Of a stretch of DNA of 64,000 nucleotides, positions 42,606-51,104 are shown one piece after another. The stretch is from JANPPS01 sp965246925 (lineage in GTDB: Bacteria; Pseudomonadota; Alphaproteobacteria; Acetobacterales; Acetobacteraceae): positions 3,472,001-3,536,000 of the forward strand of contig OZ251994.1 in the NCBI GenBank assembly GCA_965246925.1. The letters run 5' to 3'. The first letter of the stretch is position 1; the number at the start of each line of letters is the position of its first letter. Under the pieces are notes generated by a model. That model had not been told where the DNA came from and ran no database searches. It was given only the letters and a program-made list of their open reading frames with translations. The position numbers and the translations under genes are program-made.

Positions 42606-42826
42606 TCATCGTCCCAATCCGCTATCGCGTCGATGAACGCCTGATCATCCGCAGCATGAGCACTAGCGGCGATGGCGGCCGACTGCCGATGTGCTTCCGA
42701 CCGGAAAACGGGGGAGCGCACATCCGGCACCCAAATCTGGATCGGGCGCAGACCCTGCTCGCGGAGACGCTCCCGATGTTCCCTCACCTTAATGCGCGAG
42801 GGCTTGGCGCCTGATGCCGACTCCAT
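42602..42826 (-). CDS. MazE-type antitoxin (ribbon-helix-helix-like small protein)
   Basis: 74 aa from the ATG at 42826. N-terminal KVREHRERLREQGLRPIQIW and VPDVRSPVFRSEAHRQS match the antitoxin group found with this PemK subfamily. The acidic end AFIDAIADWDDE should bind the toxin. A palindrome 18 bp upstream is a likely binding site for self-repression. Confidence 0.9.
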   Translation of the reverse strand: MESASGAKPSRIKVREHRERLREQGLRPIQIWVPDVRSPVFRSEAHRQSAAIAASAHAADDQAFIDAIADWDDE

Positions 42827-42843
42827 GACAAGTCTCCAACAAA

Positions 42844-42855
42844 GTTACATGTAAC
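42844..42855. promoter_or_regulatory. Palindromic operator upstream of island mazEF
   Basis: GTTACATGTAAC is a perfect 12-bp palindrome 18-29 bp upstream of the antitoxin ATG, the position expected for autorepression by the antitoxin. No clear -35/-10 pair is assigned. Confidence 0.5.
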
Positions 42856-43480
42856 CTACCATAAGCCGCCGGCTTTCGCCAGTCCTTTCACTGGAGGTTC
42901 GCCGCCGGTACGACCTCCTCCTCTTTCCGGCCCTTTCTTTCTGCGGCACGGTGCGGATGGCGCTCGGATCGTTGATCATTGGCGTTCTGGACGACACGGC
43001 TGGCAGCGGATGTTTGGCCGTTCGCTGAAAAGATAAATGATCCCAACCACAGACGCGGGCCAAACGGCCAAGCTTTTCCCTTGCCGTCCGAAACCCACCT
43101 TCTTCCCGGTACGCTTCGCAGCGTGCTCCGGCCCATGGACTGCTCCCCGTCAAAGCGCTGACAGCCAGATCGAGGCCGAAACTTCGGCGGTGGTCCGTCG
43201 TCGCGCCAACGTATGCGCCAACGGCGGCGACGGCGCTCGGAGCATTGAAATTGTTGGGGTTCGAGGGGGAAGCGCCAGCAGGCCCAAGTTGGCGTGGGCT
43301 AAAATCGGCGAGCTAACAACCACATCCGCCACGCCGACGGCGGCGCTTTAATCTTGCCGTCCAAAATCAAGGCTCGTTTTTCCGGCGTCAACCGACTTTC
43401 ATGCCGAAGTTGTAGCCAAACCCAGCCCACTGATGGTGGAATCTCGCCGACGACGGCATAGTCATTGCCGCCTATCACAT
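42856..43480. other. Intergenic island DNA without recognisable gene
   Basis: No reading frame here has convincing start, ribosome site or family motifs. A 78-aa minus-strand frame across 43299-43535 (VVGEIPPSVGWVWLQLRHES) is protein-like but overlaps the next gene and may be a relic. Probably eroded island sequence. Confidence 0.4.
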
Positions 43481-44311
43481 GTGAGGTTCGAGTTGACGGA
43501 CAACACGACAACTGACGCGGAAGCCGGCGCGCCAAAGCGGTTCGATGTCGAGCTTTTCATCGTCCATCCGACCTTGGACCCGGCAGAAATTAGCGTCGCA
43601 CTTGGATTGGACGCGAAATTCTCACATTGCGTCGGAGAGCAAAGGAAGACGCCAAAAGGCACGCCCCTGGAAGGCACGCATCGGGATACGCGATGGAGAC
43701 ATACCCGGCGCCATGAAACTCCGAACCAGTGGTTTGCCGATAAGGTAGCGAAGTTGCTCGACCGCGTTGAGCCACACAGGGTATTTCTCAAGAAACTGAG
43801 AGCTACCGGCGGAAGGGCCTGTGTGATCGTGCAGTTGCTGGGGGACGGATATTTCGGGGATGAGATTCCGCAGGAAACTCTAACACAACTGGCTGGTCTG
43901 GAACTTGACCTTGGCATCGAATGCTTCACGGTTCCACAACAAAGAGGCGGAATGAAGAACATTCAGATCATCGATGGTGCGTTGAATTGTACTTTCAGCA
44001 TCTTCCAGGCGACGGACGAGGAGTTCGCACTCCTGTTTCCTGAACCTCAACAGGATATGCAATATGCCGAGGACTTGGCCAGTTTGCCCCGACAGGAAGA
44101 GGTTGAAGCCGCCCTTCGCAGAATATGGGAGCGGCCCATCCGGAAGCATGATGCGCAAGGCCTTCATGGGACACTATTCTACGAACTCGAACGGTACAAA
44201 ACCTATTATCAGGCGAAGCGGGAGGATGCCGTTGAGCCTTCTGCAGTAAATCAGGCACAGCGCCGTCTGTTCGGGATCGCCAGGCCGGATCGCGAAGATT
44301 TAGGGGGATGA
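43481..44311 (+). CDS. Hypothetical protein with DUF4279-like N-terminus
   Basis: About 276 aa from a GTG at 43481 (an in-frame ATG at 43433 and TTG at 43493 are alternatives; none has a good ribosome site). Residues about 15-150 (KRFDVELFIVHPTLDPAEIS, then KTPKGTPLEGTHRDTRW) resemble DUF4279, often found among immunity-type proteins. The C-terminal part starting MKNIQIIDGALNCTFSIFQA, ending AVNQAQRRLFGIARP, looks like a separate standalone domain, as if two genes were joined. It lies 4 bp before the next gene. Function unknown. Confidence 0.65.
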   Translation: MRFELTDNTTTDAEAGAPKRFDVELFIVHPTLDPAEISVALGLDAKFSHCVGEQRKTPKGTPLEGTHRDTRWRHTRRHETPNQWFADKVAKLLDRVEPHRVFLKKLRATGGRACVIVQLLGDGYFGDEIPQETLTQLAGLELDLGIECFTVPQQRGGMKNIQIIDGALNCTFSIFQATDEEFALLFPEPQQDMQYAEDLASLPRQEEVEAALRRIWERPIRKHDAQGLHGTLFYELERYKTYYQAKREDAVEPSAVNQAQRRLFGIARPDREDLGG

Positions 44312-44315
44312 CTCG

Positions 44316-44771
44316 GTGATAGCTCCCGCCGCCAAGTTAGGCACGCCAGACCTAAAACTTGAAGGGCTGCAGATATGGGTTAATGGAAGGCAGTTCCCGG
44401 ATGCGGCTGACTATTGGGACGGTAATTGGCTACGGGTGACGGCACATTGCGGCGGGAGCGGCGCGAGTGTGTTTGCGACCGGTTCATTTATTCATCTTTC
44501 AGAACTCGATCGATGGCTGTGTGAATCAGAAGAGGTTCTGACGAATTTGAGTGGCGAAGCAAAGCTCGCGTGTATGGAACCGGCCCTCTCGGTCACTCTC
44601 AAGTCTGGATCGCTCGGCCATATAACGATGGAAGTGTCGATCACGCCCGACCATATGAGCCAGCGCCATTGGTTTCAGTTTGAGATAGACCAGAGCTACC
44701 TGCCACCCCTTGTGAAGCAATGCCGATCGATTTTGGCGGCTTATCCGATCAAAGGCAGCCTCGATCGGTGA
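44316..44771 (+). CDS. WapI-like immunity-family protein (tentative)
   Basis: 151 aa from a GTG at 44316 with GGGGGA upstream. The beginning (LEGLQIWVNGRQFPDAADYW, then DGNWLRVTAHCGGSG) follows the pattern of the WapI family immunity proteins, which pair with polymorphic toxins elsewhere. No matching toxin gene is nearby, so it would be an orphan. Family assignment is from pattern memory and is not certain. It follows the DUF4279-like gene closely and is likely co-transcribed. Confidence 0.55.
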   Translation: MIAPAAKLGTPDLKLEGLQIWVNGRQFPDAADYWDGNWLRVTAHCGGSGASVFATGSFIHLSELDRWLCESEEVLTNLSGEAKLACMEPALSVTLKSGSLGHITMEVSITPDHMSQRHWFQFEIDQSYLPPLVKQCRSILAAYPIKGSLDR

Positions 44772-44854
44772 TGCCGCGTTCCGGTGGGTAGGCATCATAG
44801 GGCTATAGCGTAGACACAGTGCTCATCATCGTCGGTCGCGGCCCGCCAAGCGGT

Positions 44855-45247
44855 TCAGATCAGGACGATCCTGGCATGATGCCCCGAGGACGCGGCCAGA
44901 TTCTGGTCTCGGGTCACCAACTCAGCGCCAAGCGCCTCCGCCAGGGCGACGTAGGCGGCATCGTAGGCCGTCAGGTTGTTTCGAAGGGCCCAGATCCTCG
45001 GCAGCAGGATCCCTGCCGCATGGCGCTGCATTGGAAAGATGGCCAACTCGGACAGCACGGCCTGGCCCCGGTCCGAGCTAATCTCCTGCGCCAACGCATA
45101 CCGGCGAAACACCTGGGCTACTTCGAAGTCGATGATGTGCGGCGCGTGCAGGGTTTGCCCTGGTGCAAAGAGGATGTGAGCGATCGTTGCCGCCGGGCTT
45201 GTCTGTAGGAAGAGGTCGATGAGGGCGGAGGCGTCAACGACGATCAA
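44855..45247 (-). CDS. VapC-type PIN-domain toxin
   Basis: 130 aa. The acidic PIN residues are present: Asp in MIVVDASALIDLFL, Glu in IDFEVAQVFRRYAL, Asp in LTAYDAAYVALAEAL, and the last in LVTRDQNLA. It is a Mg-dependent ribonuclease that in known cases cuts tRNA or rRNA. The start lies inside the antitoxin's 3' end (14-bp overlap). Confidence 0.93.
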   Translation of the reverse strand: MIVVDASALIDLFLQTSPAATIAHILFAPGQTLHAPHIIDFEVAQVFRRYALAQEISSDRGQAVLSELAIFPMQRHAAGILLPRIWALRNNLTAYDAAYVALAEALGAELVTRDQNLAASSGHHARIVLI

Positions 45248-45476
45248 GCTGATCGCGTTCTGCGCGAATGGCGTCGGCGGATGACATGGAGACCGTAACC
45301 GGCGGATACGACTCTAGCCTCGCCCTCATCTCCTGCAACGTGGGCCGCGCGGCGATCTGAGCGAGTTCGGCCAGCAGGTAGTCTGATAGTGACATGCCGG
45401 CGAGGGCCGCGCGGGATTTTAGCTGGCGGTGAAGGTCGCTGGGAACATTGCGGATTTGCACCATAACGCTCGACAT
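45234..45476 (-). CDS. FitA/VapB-type ribbon-helix-helix antitoxin
   Basis: About 80 aa. MVQIRNVPSDLHRQLKSRAA and LAGMSLSDYLLAELAQIA are a typical FitA ribbon-helix-helix. The start at 45476 (MSSVMVQ) is preferred over the ATG at 45491, because the latter falls inside a palindrome that should be the operator; 45464 is also possible. The C-terminal half (RLESYPPVTVSMSSADAIRA) covers the toxin. Confidence 0.9.
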   Translation of the reverse strand: MSSVMVQIRNVPSDLHRQLKSRAALAGMSLSDYLLAELAQIAARPTLQEMRARLESYPPVTVSMSSADAIRAERDQLDRR

Positions 45477-45482
45477 GCCGTC

Positions 45483-45498
45483 AACATGCACGCATGTT
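45483..45498. promoter_or_regulatory. Palindromic operator of vapBC
   Basis: AACATGCACGCATGTT has perfect 7-bp arms with a 2-bp centre, right at the 5' side of the antitoxin start. A related half-site GCATGT repeats at 45503-45508. Consistent with autoregulation by the antitoxin-toxin complex. Confidence 0.55.
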
Positions 45499-45629
45499 TA
45501 ACGCATGTCGATGTTTTAAAAAAATCGCAGCTTCTCCGGGATGGCGCGTGCTCACCAGGAGAAGGAACCATCAACCCGGAACCTTCAAGGCCGCACGGGG
45601 TTGCACACCGTCTTACCGCGGGATGACCC

Positions 45630-46721
45630 ATGCTCACGATCACAGGTTACGCGTCCGAAGGATCGCATTCGAAGCTCAAGCCCAAGACGTTCCAGTGTGA
45701 CGATCCCGGGGCGCATGATGTGCAGATCGACATCATGTTGTGCGGCGTTTGCCACTCGGACATTCACCAAGTGAAGAACGAGTGGGGCAATACGGTCTAT
45801 CCCTGCATGCCCGGGCACGAGATCGTGGGCCGGGTGGCGCGGATTGGGGCGTCGGTGGGTAAAGTGAAGGTGGGCGACATCGTGGGCGTCGGCTGCATGA
45901 TCGATAGCTGCCGGGCGTGCGAGGCGTGCCAGGCGGGGCTCGAGAACTACTGCGATGGGCCGAATAGCTGGCTTGCGACCTATAATGGGCCGATGGTGCC
46001 GTCCAAGAAGTCACCCACGGGCGCCAATATGTATGGGCGGGACAATACGTTCGGCGGCTATGCCAGCGCGATCGTCGTGCCGGAGCATTTCGTGCTGACA
46101 ATCCCGCCCGGGCTCGACCCGGCGCATGCGGCGCCCATCCTATGCGCGGGAGTGACCACGTTCTCACCCATGAGGCATTGGGGCGTGAAGGCCGGTGACG
46201 TCGTGGGGATCATGGGGCTGGGCGGGCTCGGCAACATGGCGGTGAAGCTGGCCAAGGCGCTGGGGGCGCAGGTCACGGTGTTCACCCGGGACAAGGACAA
46301 GATCGAGCTGGCGAAGGAGATCGGGGCGGACCGGGTCATTCTGGAGAACGACAGCAAGACGATCGAGGGATTGAAGGCGAGCTTCGACTTCATCCTGGAC
46401 ACGATCCCGACCGGGCATGACGTAACGCCGTTCATCCCGCTGCTGAAGCGGGACAAGACGCTGACGATCGTCGGCGCGCTGGAGCCGATGAAGCCGGTGG
46501 ACAACATGGAGGTGGCCGGGCACCGGCGGAGCGTGGCCGGGTCGTTGATCGGCAGCATCGCGGAGACGCAGGAGGTGCTGGAGTTCTGCGCCCAGCACGG
46601 GATTGCGCCTGACATCCAGATGATCCCGATCGAGGAGATCAACGACGCCTATAAGAAGATCGAGAACGAAGAGGTCCGGTTCCGGTATGTGATCGACATG
46701 GCTTCGCTGAAGGCGGCTTAG
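45630..46721 (+). CDS. Zinc-dependent alcohol dehydrogenase, YahK/cinnamyl-alcohol type
   Basis: 363 aa. The catalytic zinc is bound by GVCHSDIHQVKNEWG and PGHEIVGRV; the structural zinc by CRACEACQAGLENYC. The cofactor motif is GIMGLGGLGNMAVKLAKALG. FTRDKDKIELA lacks an acidic residue after the second strand, suggesting NADPH. It reduces a broad range of aldehydes in relatives. The 46722-46807 gap contains GTTCATCCTGACCCTGTCGA, part of a dispersed repeat common in alphaproteobacteria. Confidence 0.92.
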   Translation: MLTITGYASEGSHSKLKPKTFQCDDPGAHDVQIDIMLCGVCHSDIHQVKNEWGNTVYPCMPGHEIVGRVARIGASVGKVKVGDIVGVGCMIDSCRACEACQAGLENYCDGPNSWLATYNGPMVPSKKSPTGANMYGRDNTFGGYASAIVVPEHFVLTIPPGLDPAHAAPILCAGVTTFSPMRHWGVKAGDVVGIMGLGGLGNMAVKLAKALGAQVTVFTRDKDKIELAKEIGADRVILENDSKTIEGLKASFDFILDTIPTGHDVTPFIPLLKRDKTLTIVGALEPMKPVDNMEVAGHRRSVAGSLIGSIAETQEVLEFCAQHGIAPDIQMIPIEEINDAYKKIENEEVRFRYVIDMASLKAA

Positions 46722-46807
46722 GTTACGTCGCCCTGTGCCGAGCTCAGGACCCATCGGCACCTGCCATCACCGTTCATCCTGACCCTGTCGAAAAGGGCCC
46801 ACAACAA

Positions 46808-47518
46808 TCAAGCGCCCGGATTTCGCCCGACCGGCGCGTAGTTGCGGAAGGCGGCGTCCATCAGGTCGGGGGCGCTGAGGTCGGCGGTGAGCCGGCCGCG
46901 GGTGAGGATCACGGCGCGGTCGGCCAGGGCTACGGCTTCGTCCTGATCGTGGGTTACGAACAGGGTCGTGATCCCCAGCTCACGATGGATGCGTTTCAAG
47001 CTTGTGCGCAGCTCTTCCCGCACGGCGCGGTCGAGGGCGCCGAACGGCTCGTCCAACAACAGGATGCGAGGTTCTACCGCCAGGGCCCGGGCCAGGGCCA
47101 CGCGCTGCCGCTGGCCGCCCGAGAGCTGGGCAGGTAGGCGCGGGCCTAGTCCGTCCAGGTGCACCATCGCCAGCAAGCGCTCCACCACGACCGAGCGTTG
47201 CGCCCGGCTTTGGCCGCGGACGCGGAGGCCGAAGCCGATGTTGTCGGCAACCGTCATGTGCGCGAACAGCGCGTAGCCCTGGAATACGAAGCCGATGCCG
47301 CGCTTGCCGGGCGGCAAATCCAAGGCCGGGCGGCCATCCAGCCATAGCTCACCGCTGTCCGGCCGCTCGAGCCCTGCCACCATGCGCAGCAACGTCGTCT
47401 TGCCCGAGCCGGAGGGGCCCAGCAGCGCCACGAAACCGCCCGTGGGGATATCGAGGCTCAAGCCGTCCAGCACGGTCGTCGCGCCGAAGCGCTTAGTGAT
47501 GTTCGTTAGCCTGATCAC
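46808..47518 (-). CDS. cysA: Sulfate/thiosulfate ABC transporter ATPase
   Basis: 236 aa from a GTG at 47518 that overlaps the cysW stop by 4 bp. Walker A GPSGSGKTTLLRM, Q-loop FVFQGYALFAHMT, signature LSGGQRQRVALARAL, Walker B ILLLDEPFGALD and H-loop VTHDQDEAVALA. It lacks the C-terminal TOBE-type domain of full CysA (about 340 aa or more), so it is a short form. Membership in a cysT-cysW operon and position across from sulfite reductase genes support sulfate. Confidence 0.9.
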   Translation of the reverse strand: MIRLTNITKRFGATTVLDGLSLDIPTGGFVALLGPSGSGKTTLLRMVAGLERPDSGELWLDGRPALDLPPGKRGIGFVFQGYALFAHMTVADNIGFGLRVRGQSRAQRSVVVERLLAMVHLDGLGPRLPAQLSGGQRQRVALARALAVEPRILLLDEPFGALDRAVREELRTSLKRIHRELGITTLFVTHDQDEAVALADRAVILTRGRLTADLSAPDLMDAAFRNYAPVGRNPGA

Positions 47519-48369
47519 GCGAGCACTGCCTCCTCTCCCCGTTTCACCGCTTGGGCCTGCTGCCATTCCAGCATCGACTTCCCGGCCATGGTCGCCAATG
47601 CCATGAGCGCCAGCACCGCACTCAACCCGAACGCTGCCGCTGTATCATACTGGTTGTAAAGTATCTCGATCTGTAGCGGGATTGTGTTGGTCAGGCCGCG
47701 AATATGTCCGGATACGACCGATACGGCACCGAACTCGCCCAACGCCCGCGCCGTGCACAGCAGCACGCCTTGCAGGAGGGCCCAGCGGACCCGGGGCAGG
47801 GTGACGAGGCGGAACACCTGCCAGCCGCTTGCGCCTAGGGTCAGTCCGGCCTCCTCCTCCGCTATGCCCTGTGCGGCCATCAGCGGTATCAGCTGGGCGG
47901 CGACGAACGGCAGCGTCACGAACAGGGTGGCCAGAACGACGCCCGGCACGGCAAATAGGACGCGCAGCCCGGGTGTAGAGAGGACCGGCGCGAACCAGCC
48001 GCTGCTGCCGAACAACAGCACGTACACGAGCCCGGCCACGACCGGAGACACCGAGAACGGCAGCCCCACAAGGGTCAATAGCGCGCGCCGGCCCCAGAAA
48101 CGGTGCCGCGTGAGGCACCAGGCGGCGCACAGGCCGAACACGGTGGTGAGCGGCACCGCGATCCCGGCGACTAGCAGGCTCAGTTTGATGGCCGCCTGCG
48201 CGTCGGGATCCGCCAGGCGGGCCAGCAGCGGGACCAGACCGTCCGCCAGTGCCTCGGTAAATACCACCAGCAGCGGGAGGATCAGCACGAAGCCGACGAT
48301 CGCCACCGCCAGCAGGCTTAGCAGCACGGGCGCCAGCCGTCCCTCGCCGATGCCGCCCCTACCGGGCAC
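47515..48369 (-). CDS. cysW: Sulfate ABC transporter permease CysW
   Basis: 284 aa with about six membrane helices. The ATPase-contact EAA loop is in GIAEEEAGLTLGASGWQVFR. The text LCTARALGEFGAVSVVSGHI, then TNTIPLQIEILYNQY, is characteristic of CysW. It overlaps cysT by 11 bp at its start and cysA by 4 bp at its end, so it is strictly co-translated. Confidence 0.95.
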   Translation of the reverse strand: MPGRGGIGEGRLAPVLLSLLAVAIVGFVLILPLLVVFTEALADGLVPLLARLADPDAQAAIKLSLLVAGIAVPLTTVFGLCAAWCLTRHRFWGRRALLTLVGLPFSVSPVVAGLVYVLLFGSSGWFAPVLSTPGLRVLFAVPGVVLATLFVTLPFVAAQLIPLMAAQGIAEEEAGLTLGASGWQVFRLVTLPRVRWALLQGVLLCTARALGEFGAVSVVSGHIRGLTNTIPLQIEILYNQYDTAAAFGLSAVLALMALATMAGKSMLEWQQAQAVKRGEEAVLA

Positions 48370-49153
48370 GCAGCCGCTCTAGCGCTTCTAGGGCCAGCAG
48401 CACAGACAGCGACAGCGCGAGCATAGCGGTGCCGAGGAGGGCGGCGCCGGGCACGTCGTAGGCTTCGAGCCGGGTGACGATCAACAGCGGCAAAATCTCC
48501 GACACGCCGGGCCGGTTGCCGGCAATGAAGATGACGGAGCCGTACTCGCCCACGCCGCGTGCGAAAGCGAGCGCCACGCCGGCCACCACGGCCTGCAGCA
48601 GCGGCGGCAGGATCACCCAGCGGAACAGCTGCCACGGCCCGGCGTCCAGCGTAAGCGCCGCCTCCTCCGCGTCGCGCGGCAGGGCCATCAGCACCGGTTG
48701 CACGCTGCGCACCACAAAAGGAAGGCCGATGAACAGCAAGGCGGCGAAGATGCCGGCGCGGCTGTAGGCGATGTCGAGCCCCAACCGCCCGAGCCAGCCG
48801 GTATCGGCATACAACGTGGTAAGCGCGACGCCCGCGACCGCCGTCGGCAGCGCGAACGGCAAATCGATCAGCGCATCCAGCACACGCCGCCCCGGCACGC
48901 GATACCGGCCGAGCACCCAGGCCAGTAGGATACCGATCGGCACGTTCACCAGCGCCGCCAGCGCGGACAGGCCGAAGCTCACGCGGAACGCCGCCATGGT
49001 CCGGGGCGAGCTGAGCAGTGCCCACGCCTTCGGCCCCGGCACTCCGGCCGCGGTGATGGCCAGCGCGGCCAGCGGCAGCGCGACGATCAGGCCGAAATAC
49101 GTGGTGGTGATCCCTAACGTGAGGCCAAGACCGGGCATTGCTCTTCGTGCCAT
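48359..49153 (-). CDS. cysT: Sulfate ABC transporter permease CysT (CysU)
   Basis: 264 aa from the ATG at 49153 (MARRAMPGLGLTLGITTTYF). Family text: DALIDLPFALPTAVAGVALT, EAA loop RDAEEAALTLDAGPWQLFRW, and FARGVGEYGSVIFIAGNRPG. The longer open frame upstream crosses the divergent promoter region and is rejected. No sulfate-binding protein gene (sbp/cysP) lies in the operon; it must be supplied from elsewhere. The 190 bp to cysJ contain a CGGGCT-GAA-AGCCCG hairpin at 49202-49216 but no riboswitch I can recognise. Confidence 0.95.
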   Translation of the reverse strand: MARRAMPGLGLTLGITTTYFGLIVALPLAALAITAAGVPGPKAWALLSSPRTMAAFRVSFGLSALAALVNVPIGILLAWVLGRYRVPGRRVLDALIDLPFALPTAVAGVALTTLYADTGWLGRLGLDIAYSRAGIFAALLFIGLPFVVRSVQPVLMALPRDAEEAALTLDAGPWQLFRWVILPPLLQAVVAGVALAFARGVGEYGSVIFIAGNRPGVSEILPLLIVTRLEAYDVPGAALLGTAMLALSLSVLLALEALERLRAR

Positions 49154-49343
49154 GCGTTTCCTTCCAAGGCCGTCCATACCACAGATGCGGCCTAGAGTGA
49201 GCGGGCTGAAAGCCCGTGCTGCGGAAGAGAACAAAACCCTCCGGCGGCAGGCTAGGAGAGAACGATCGTGCTTTCCGCGGTGGTGCCGTTGTCGCGGGAC
49301 ATCAGGACAGCCTAATCCGGTCCACCGCGACCAAGGATGAACG

Positions 49344-51104
49344 ATGACCGCCGCCGTCAAGCTGCCCGACAACGCCCCGTTTCCGCCGGACGCCGTCGCC
49401 TTGTTGAACCGCGTGATCACCACCGCAAGTCCCACGCAGCGGAGCTGGCTCGCCGGGTTTTTGGCGGGGGTCGAGTCCGCGCTGGGCGAGCAGGCCGCGC
49501 CCGCCTTGGCCGCGCCGCCGGCGGTGAAGCCCGCGCTTACGATCCTGTTTGCGACTGAGTCCGGCAATTCCGAGGCGCTGGCGGCCAAGGCGAAGAAAGA
49601 TGCGGCCAAGCTGGGGTTTGCCGCCAAATTGTTGGACGCGGGCTCGGCCACGCCCAGCGACCTCAAGGGCAACCTGCTGGTGATTGCCAGCACCTGGGGC
49701 GAGGGCGAGCCGCCCGCGCGCGCGGTGCCGTTCTGGCAGGCGCTGATGGCCGATGACGCACCCCGCATGACCGGCGTGAACTACGCCGTGCTGGCGCTAG
49801 GGGACCGGGCGTATGCAAAATTTTGCGAGATCGGGCATCAATTCGATGGCCGGTTGCTGGCGTTGGGCGCACACCGGGCGGCGCCGCTGCTGGAGTGCGA
49901 CCTGGAGTATGAGGAGCCGGCGGCCGCCTGGCTCGGCACCACGCTGCCGGCCTTCAAGGGTGCCGCGGCGGAGGCCAGCGTGATCCATGTCGATTTCGGC
50001 CATACCGAGGAGGTGGCTACGTATGACCGCCGCAACCCGTTCGCGGCTGAGATCACCGAGCTCGTGAACCTGAACGGCAGCCGGTCGGCCAAGGAGACGC
50101 TGCATCTGGAGCTGTCGCTCGCCGGGTCGGGGCTCAGCTATCTGCCCGGCGACGCGATCGGGATCGTGCCGGCGAACGACCCGGCGGTGGTGGAGGCCGT
50201 GCTGACGCCGGCCGGGCTGGGCGGGGACAGCGCGCTGCATGCGGCGCTGGTGGCCGGGCATGACGTCACCACGCTCAGCGCGCATCTGGTGCAGAGCTTC
50301 GCGGCGCTGACCGGGGATGCCTCGGTCACGGCGCTGGCGCAGGACAAGTTGCGGCTGCAGGAGTATCTGCCGGGCCGGCAGATCGCCGATCTGTTCGAGG
50401 ATTACCCGCAGCGGCTGACTGCGCCGCAGCTGACGGGATTGCTGCGGAAGCTGCCGCCGCGGCTGTATTCGGTGGCGAGCAGCATGGCGTCGGTGGGCGA
50501 GGAGGCGCATCTGCTGATCGGCGCCGTGCGGTATGAGGCGCATGGCCGGGCGCGGGCGGGGGTTACGTCCAGCTACGTCGCGGACCGGCGCCGGGTGGGC
50601 GACAGCCTGCGAGTGCACGTGAAGCCCAACCCGCACTTCCGCCTGCCGTCCGACCCGGCGACGCCTGTCATCATGATCGGGCCGGGCACCGGCGTCGCAC
50701 CCTTCCGCGCCTTCATGCAGGACCGGGACGCGGCCGGCGTCCACGGCCGCAGCTGGCTTTTCTTCGGCGACCGGTCCTACACCCAGGACTTCCTCTATCA
50801 GCTCGAGTGGCAGGACTACCTGGCGCGCGGCGTGCTGGGCCGGATCGACGTCGCGTTCTCCCGCGATCAGGACCGCAAGGTTTATGTGCAGCACCGCCTG
50901 TGGGAACAGCGCCGCGACTTGCATGCGTGGCTGAAGGACGGCGCGCACCTGTATGTCTGCGGCGATCAGAACCACATGGCCCGGGACGTGCATGACACGT
51001 TGCGTGACCTCATCGCCGACCAATCCGCTATCCCGCCCGACGCCGCCGAGGCCGAGCTTTCGGCCATGAAGCAGCAGGGCCGTTACCTATTGGATGTCTA
51101 TTGA
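49344..51104 (+). CDS. cysJ: Sulfite reductase flavoprotein alpha subunit
   Basis: 586 aa, ATG at 49344 with AAGGATG upstream. Three parts: an N-terminal tether (residues about 30-47, QRSWLAGFLAGVESAL) that resembles the CysI-binding segment of CysJ; a flavodoxin domain (ILFATESGNSEALA, ASTWGEGEPP, LALGDRAYAKFCEIG); and an FAD/NADPH reductase domain (PPRLYSVASSM, GVTSSYVADRR, GPGTGVAPFRAFMQDR, WLFFGDRSYTQDFLYQ, terminal DVY). It passes NADPH electrons to CysI. Overlaps cysI by one base (TGATG). Confidence 0.95.
   Translation: MTAAVKLPDNAPFPPDAVALLNRVITTASPTQRSWLAGFLAGVESALGEQAAPALAAPPAVKPALTILFATESGNSEALAAKAKKDAAKLGFAAKLLDAGSATPSDLKGNLLVIASTWGEGEPPARAVPFWQALMADDAPRMTGVNYAVLALGDRAYAKFCEIGHQFDGRLLALGAHRAAPLLECDLEYEEPAAAWLGTTLPAFKGAAAEASVIHVDFGHTEEVATYDRRNPFAAEITELVNLNGSRSAKETLHLELSLAGSGLSYLPGDAIGIVPANDPAVVEAVLTPAGLGGDSALHAALVAGHDVTTLSAHLVQSFAALTGDASVTALAQDKLRLQEYLPGRQIADLFEDYPQRLTAPQLTGLLRKLPPRLYSVASSMASVGEEAHLLIGAVRYEAHGRARAGVTSSYVADRRRVGDSLRVHVKPNPHFRLPSDPATPVIMIGPGTGVAPFRAFMQDRDAAGVHGRSWLFFGDRSYTQDFLYQLEWQDYLARGVLGRIDVAFSRDQDRKVYVQHRLWEQRRDLHAWLKDGAHLYVCGDQNHMARDVHDTLRDLIADQSAIPPDAAEAELSAMKQQGRYLLDVY

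Noticed and set aside
43037..43351. 104-aa plus-strand frame in the island gap
   Set aside because: No ribosome site, low-complexity Ala/Arg content, and no resemblance to a family.
41445..45629. attR copy of the tRNA-Ser 3' end closing the island
   Set aside because: Looked for TTCGAATCCCAC-like sequence through 45.6 kb and saw none, so no right boundary is claimed.
49154..49343. SAM riboswitch or T-box between cysT and cysJ
   Set aside because: Only a short CGGGCT/AGCCCG hairpin is visible; none of the conserved cores I know is present.
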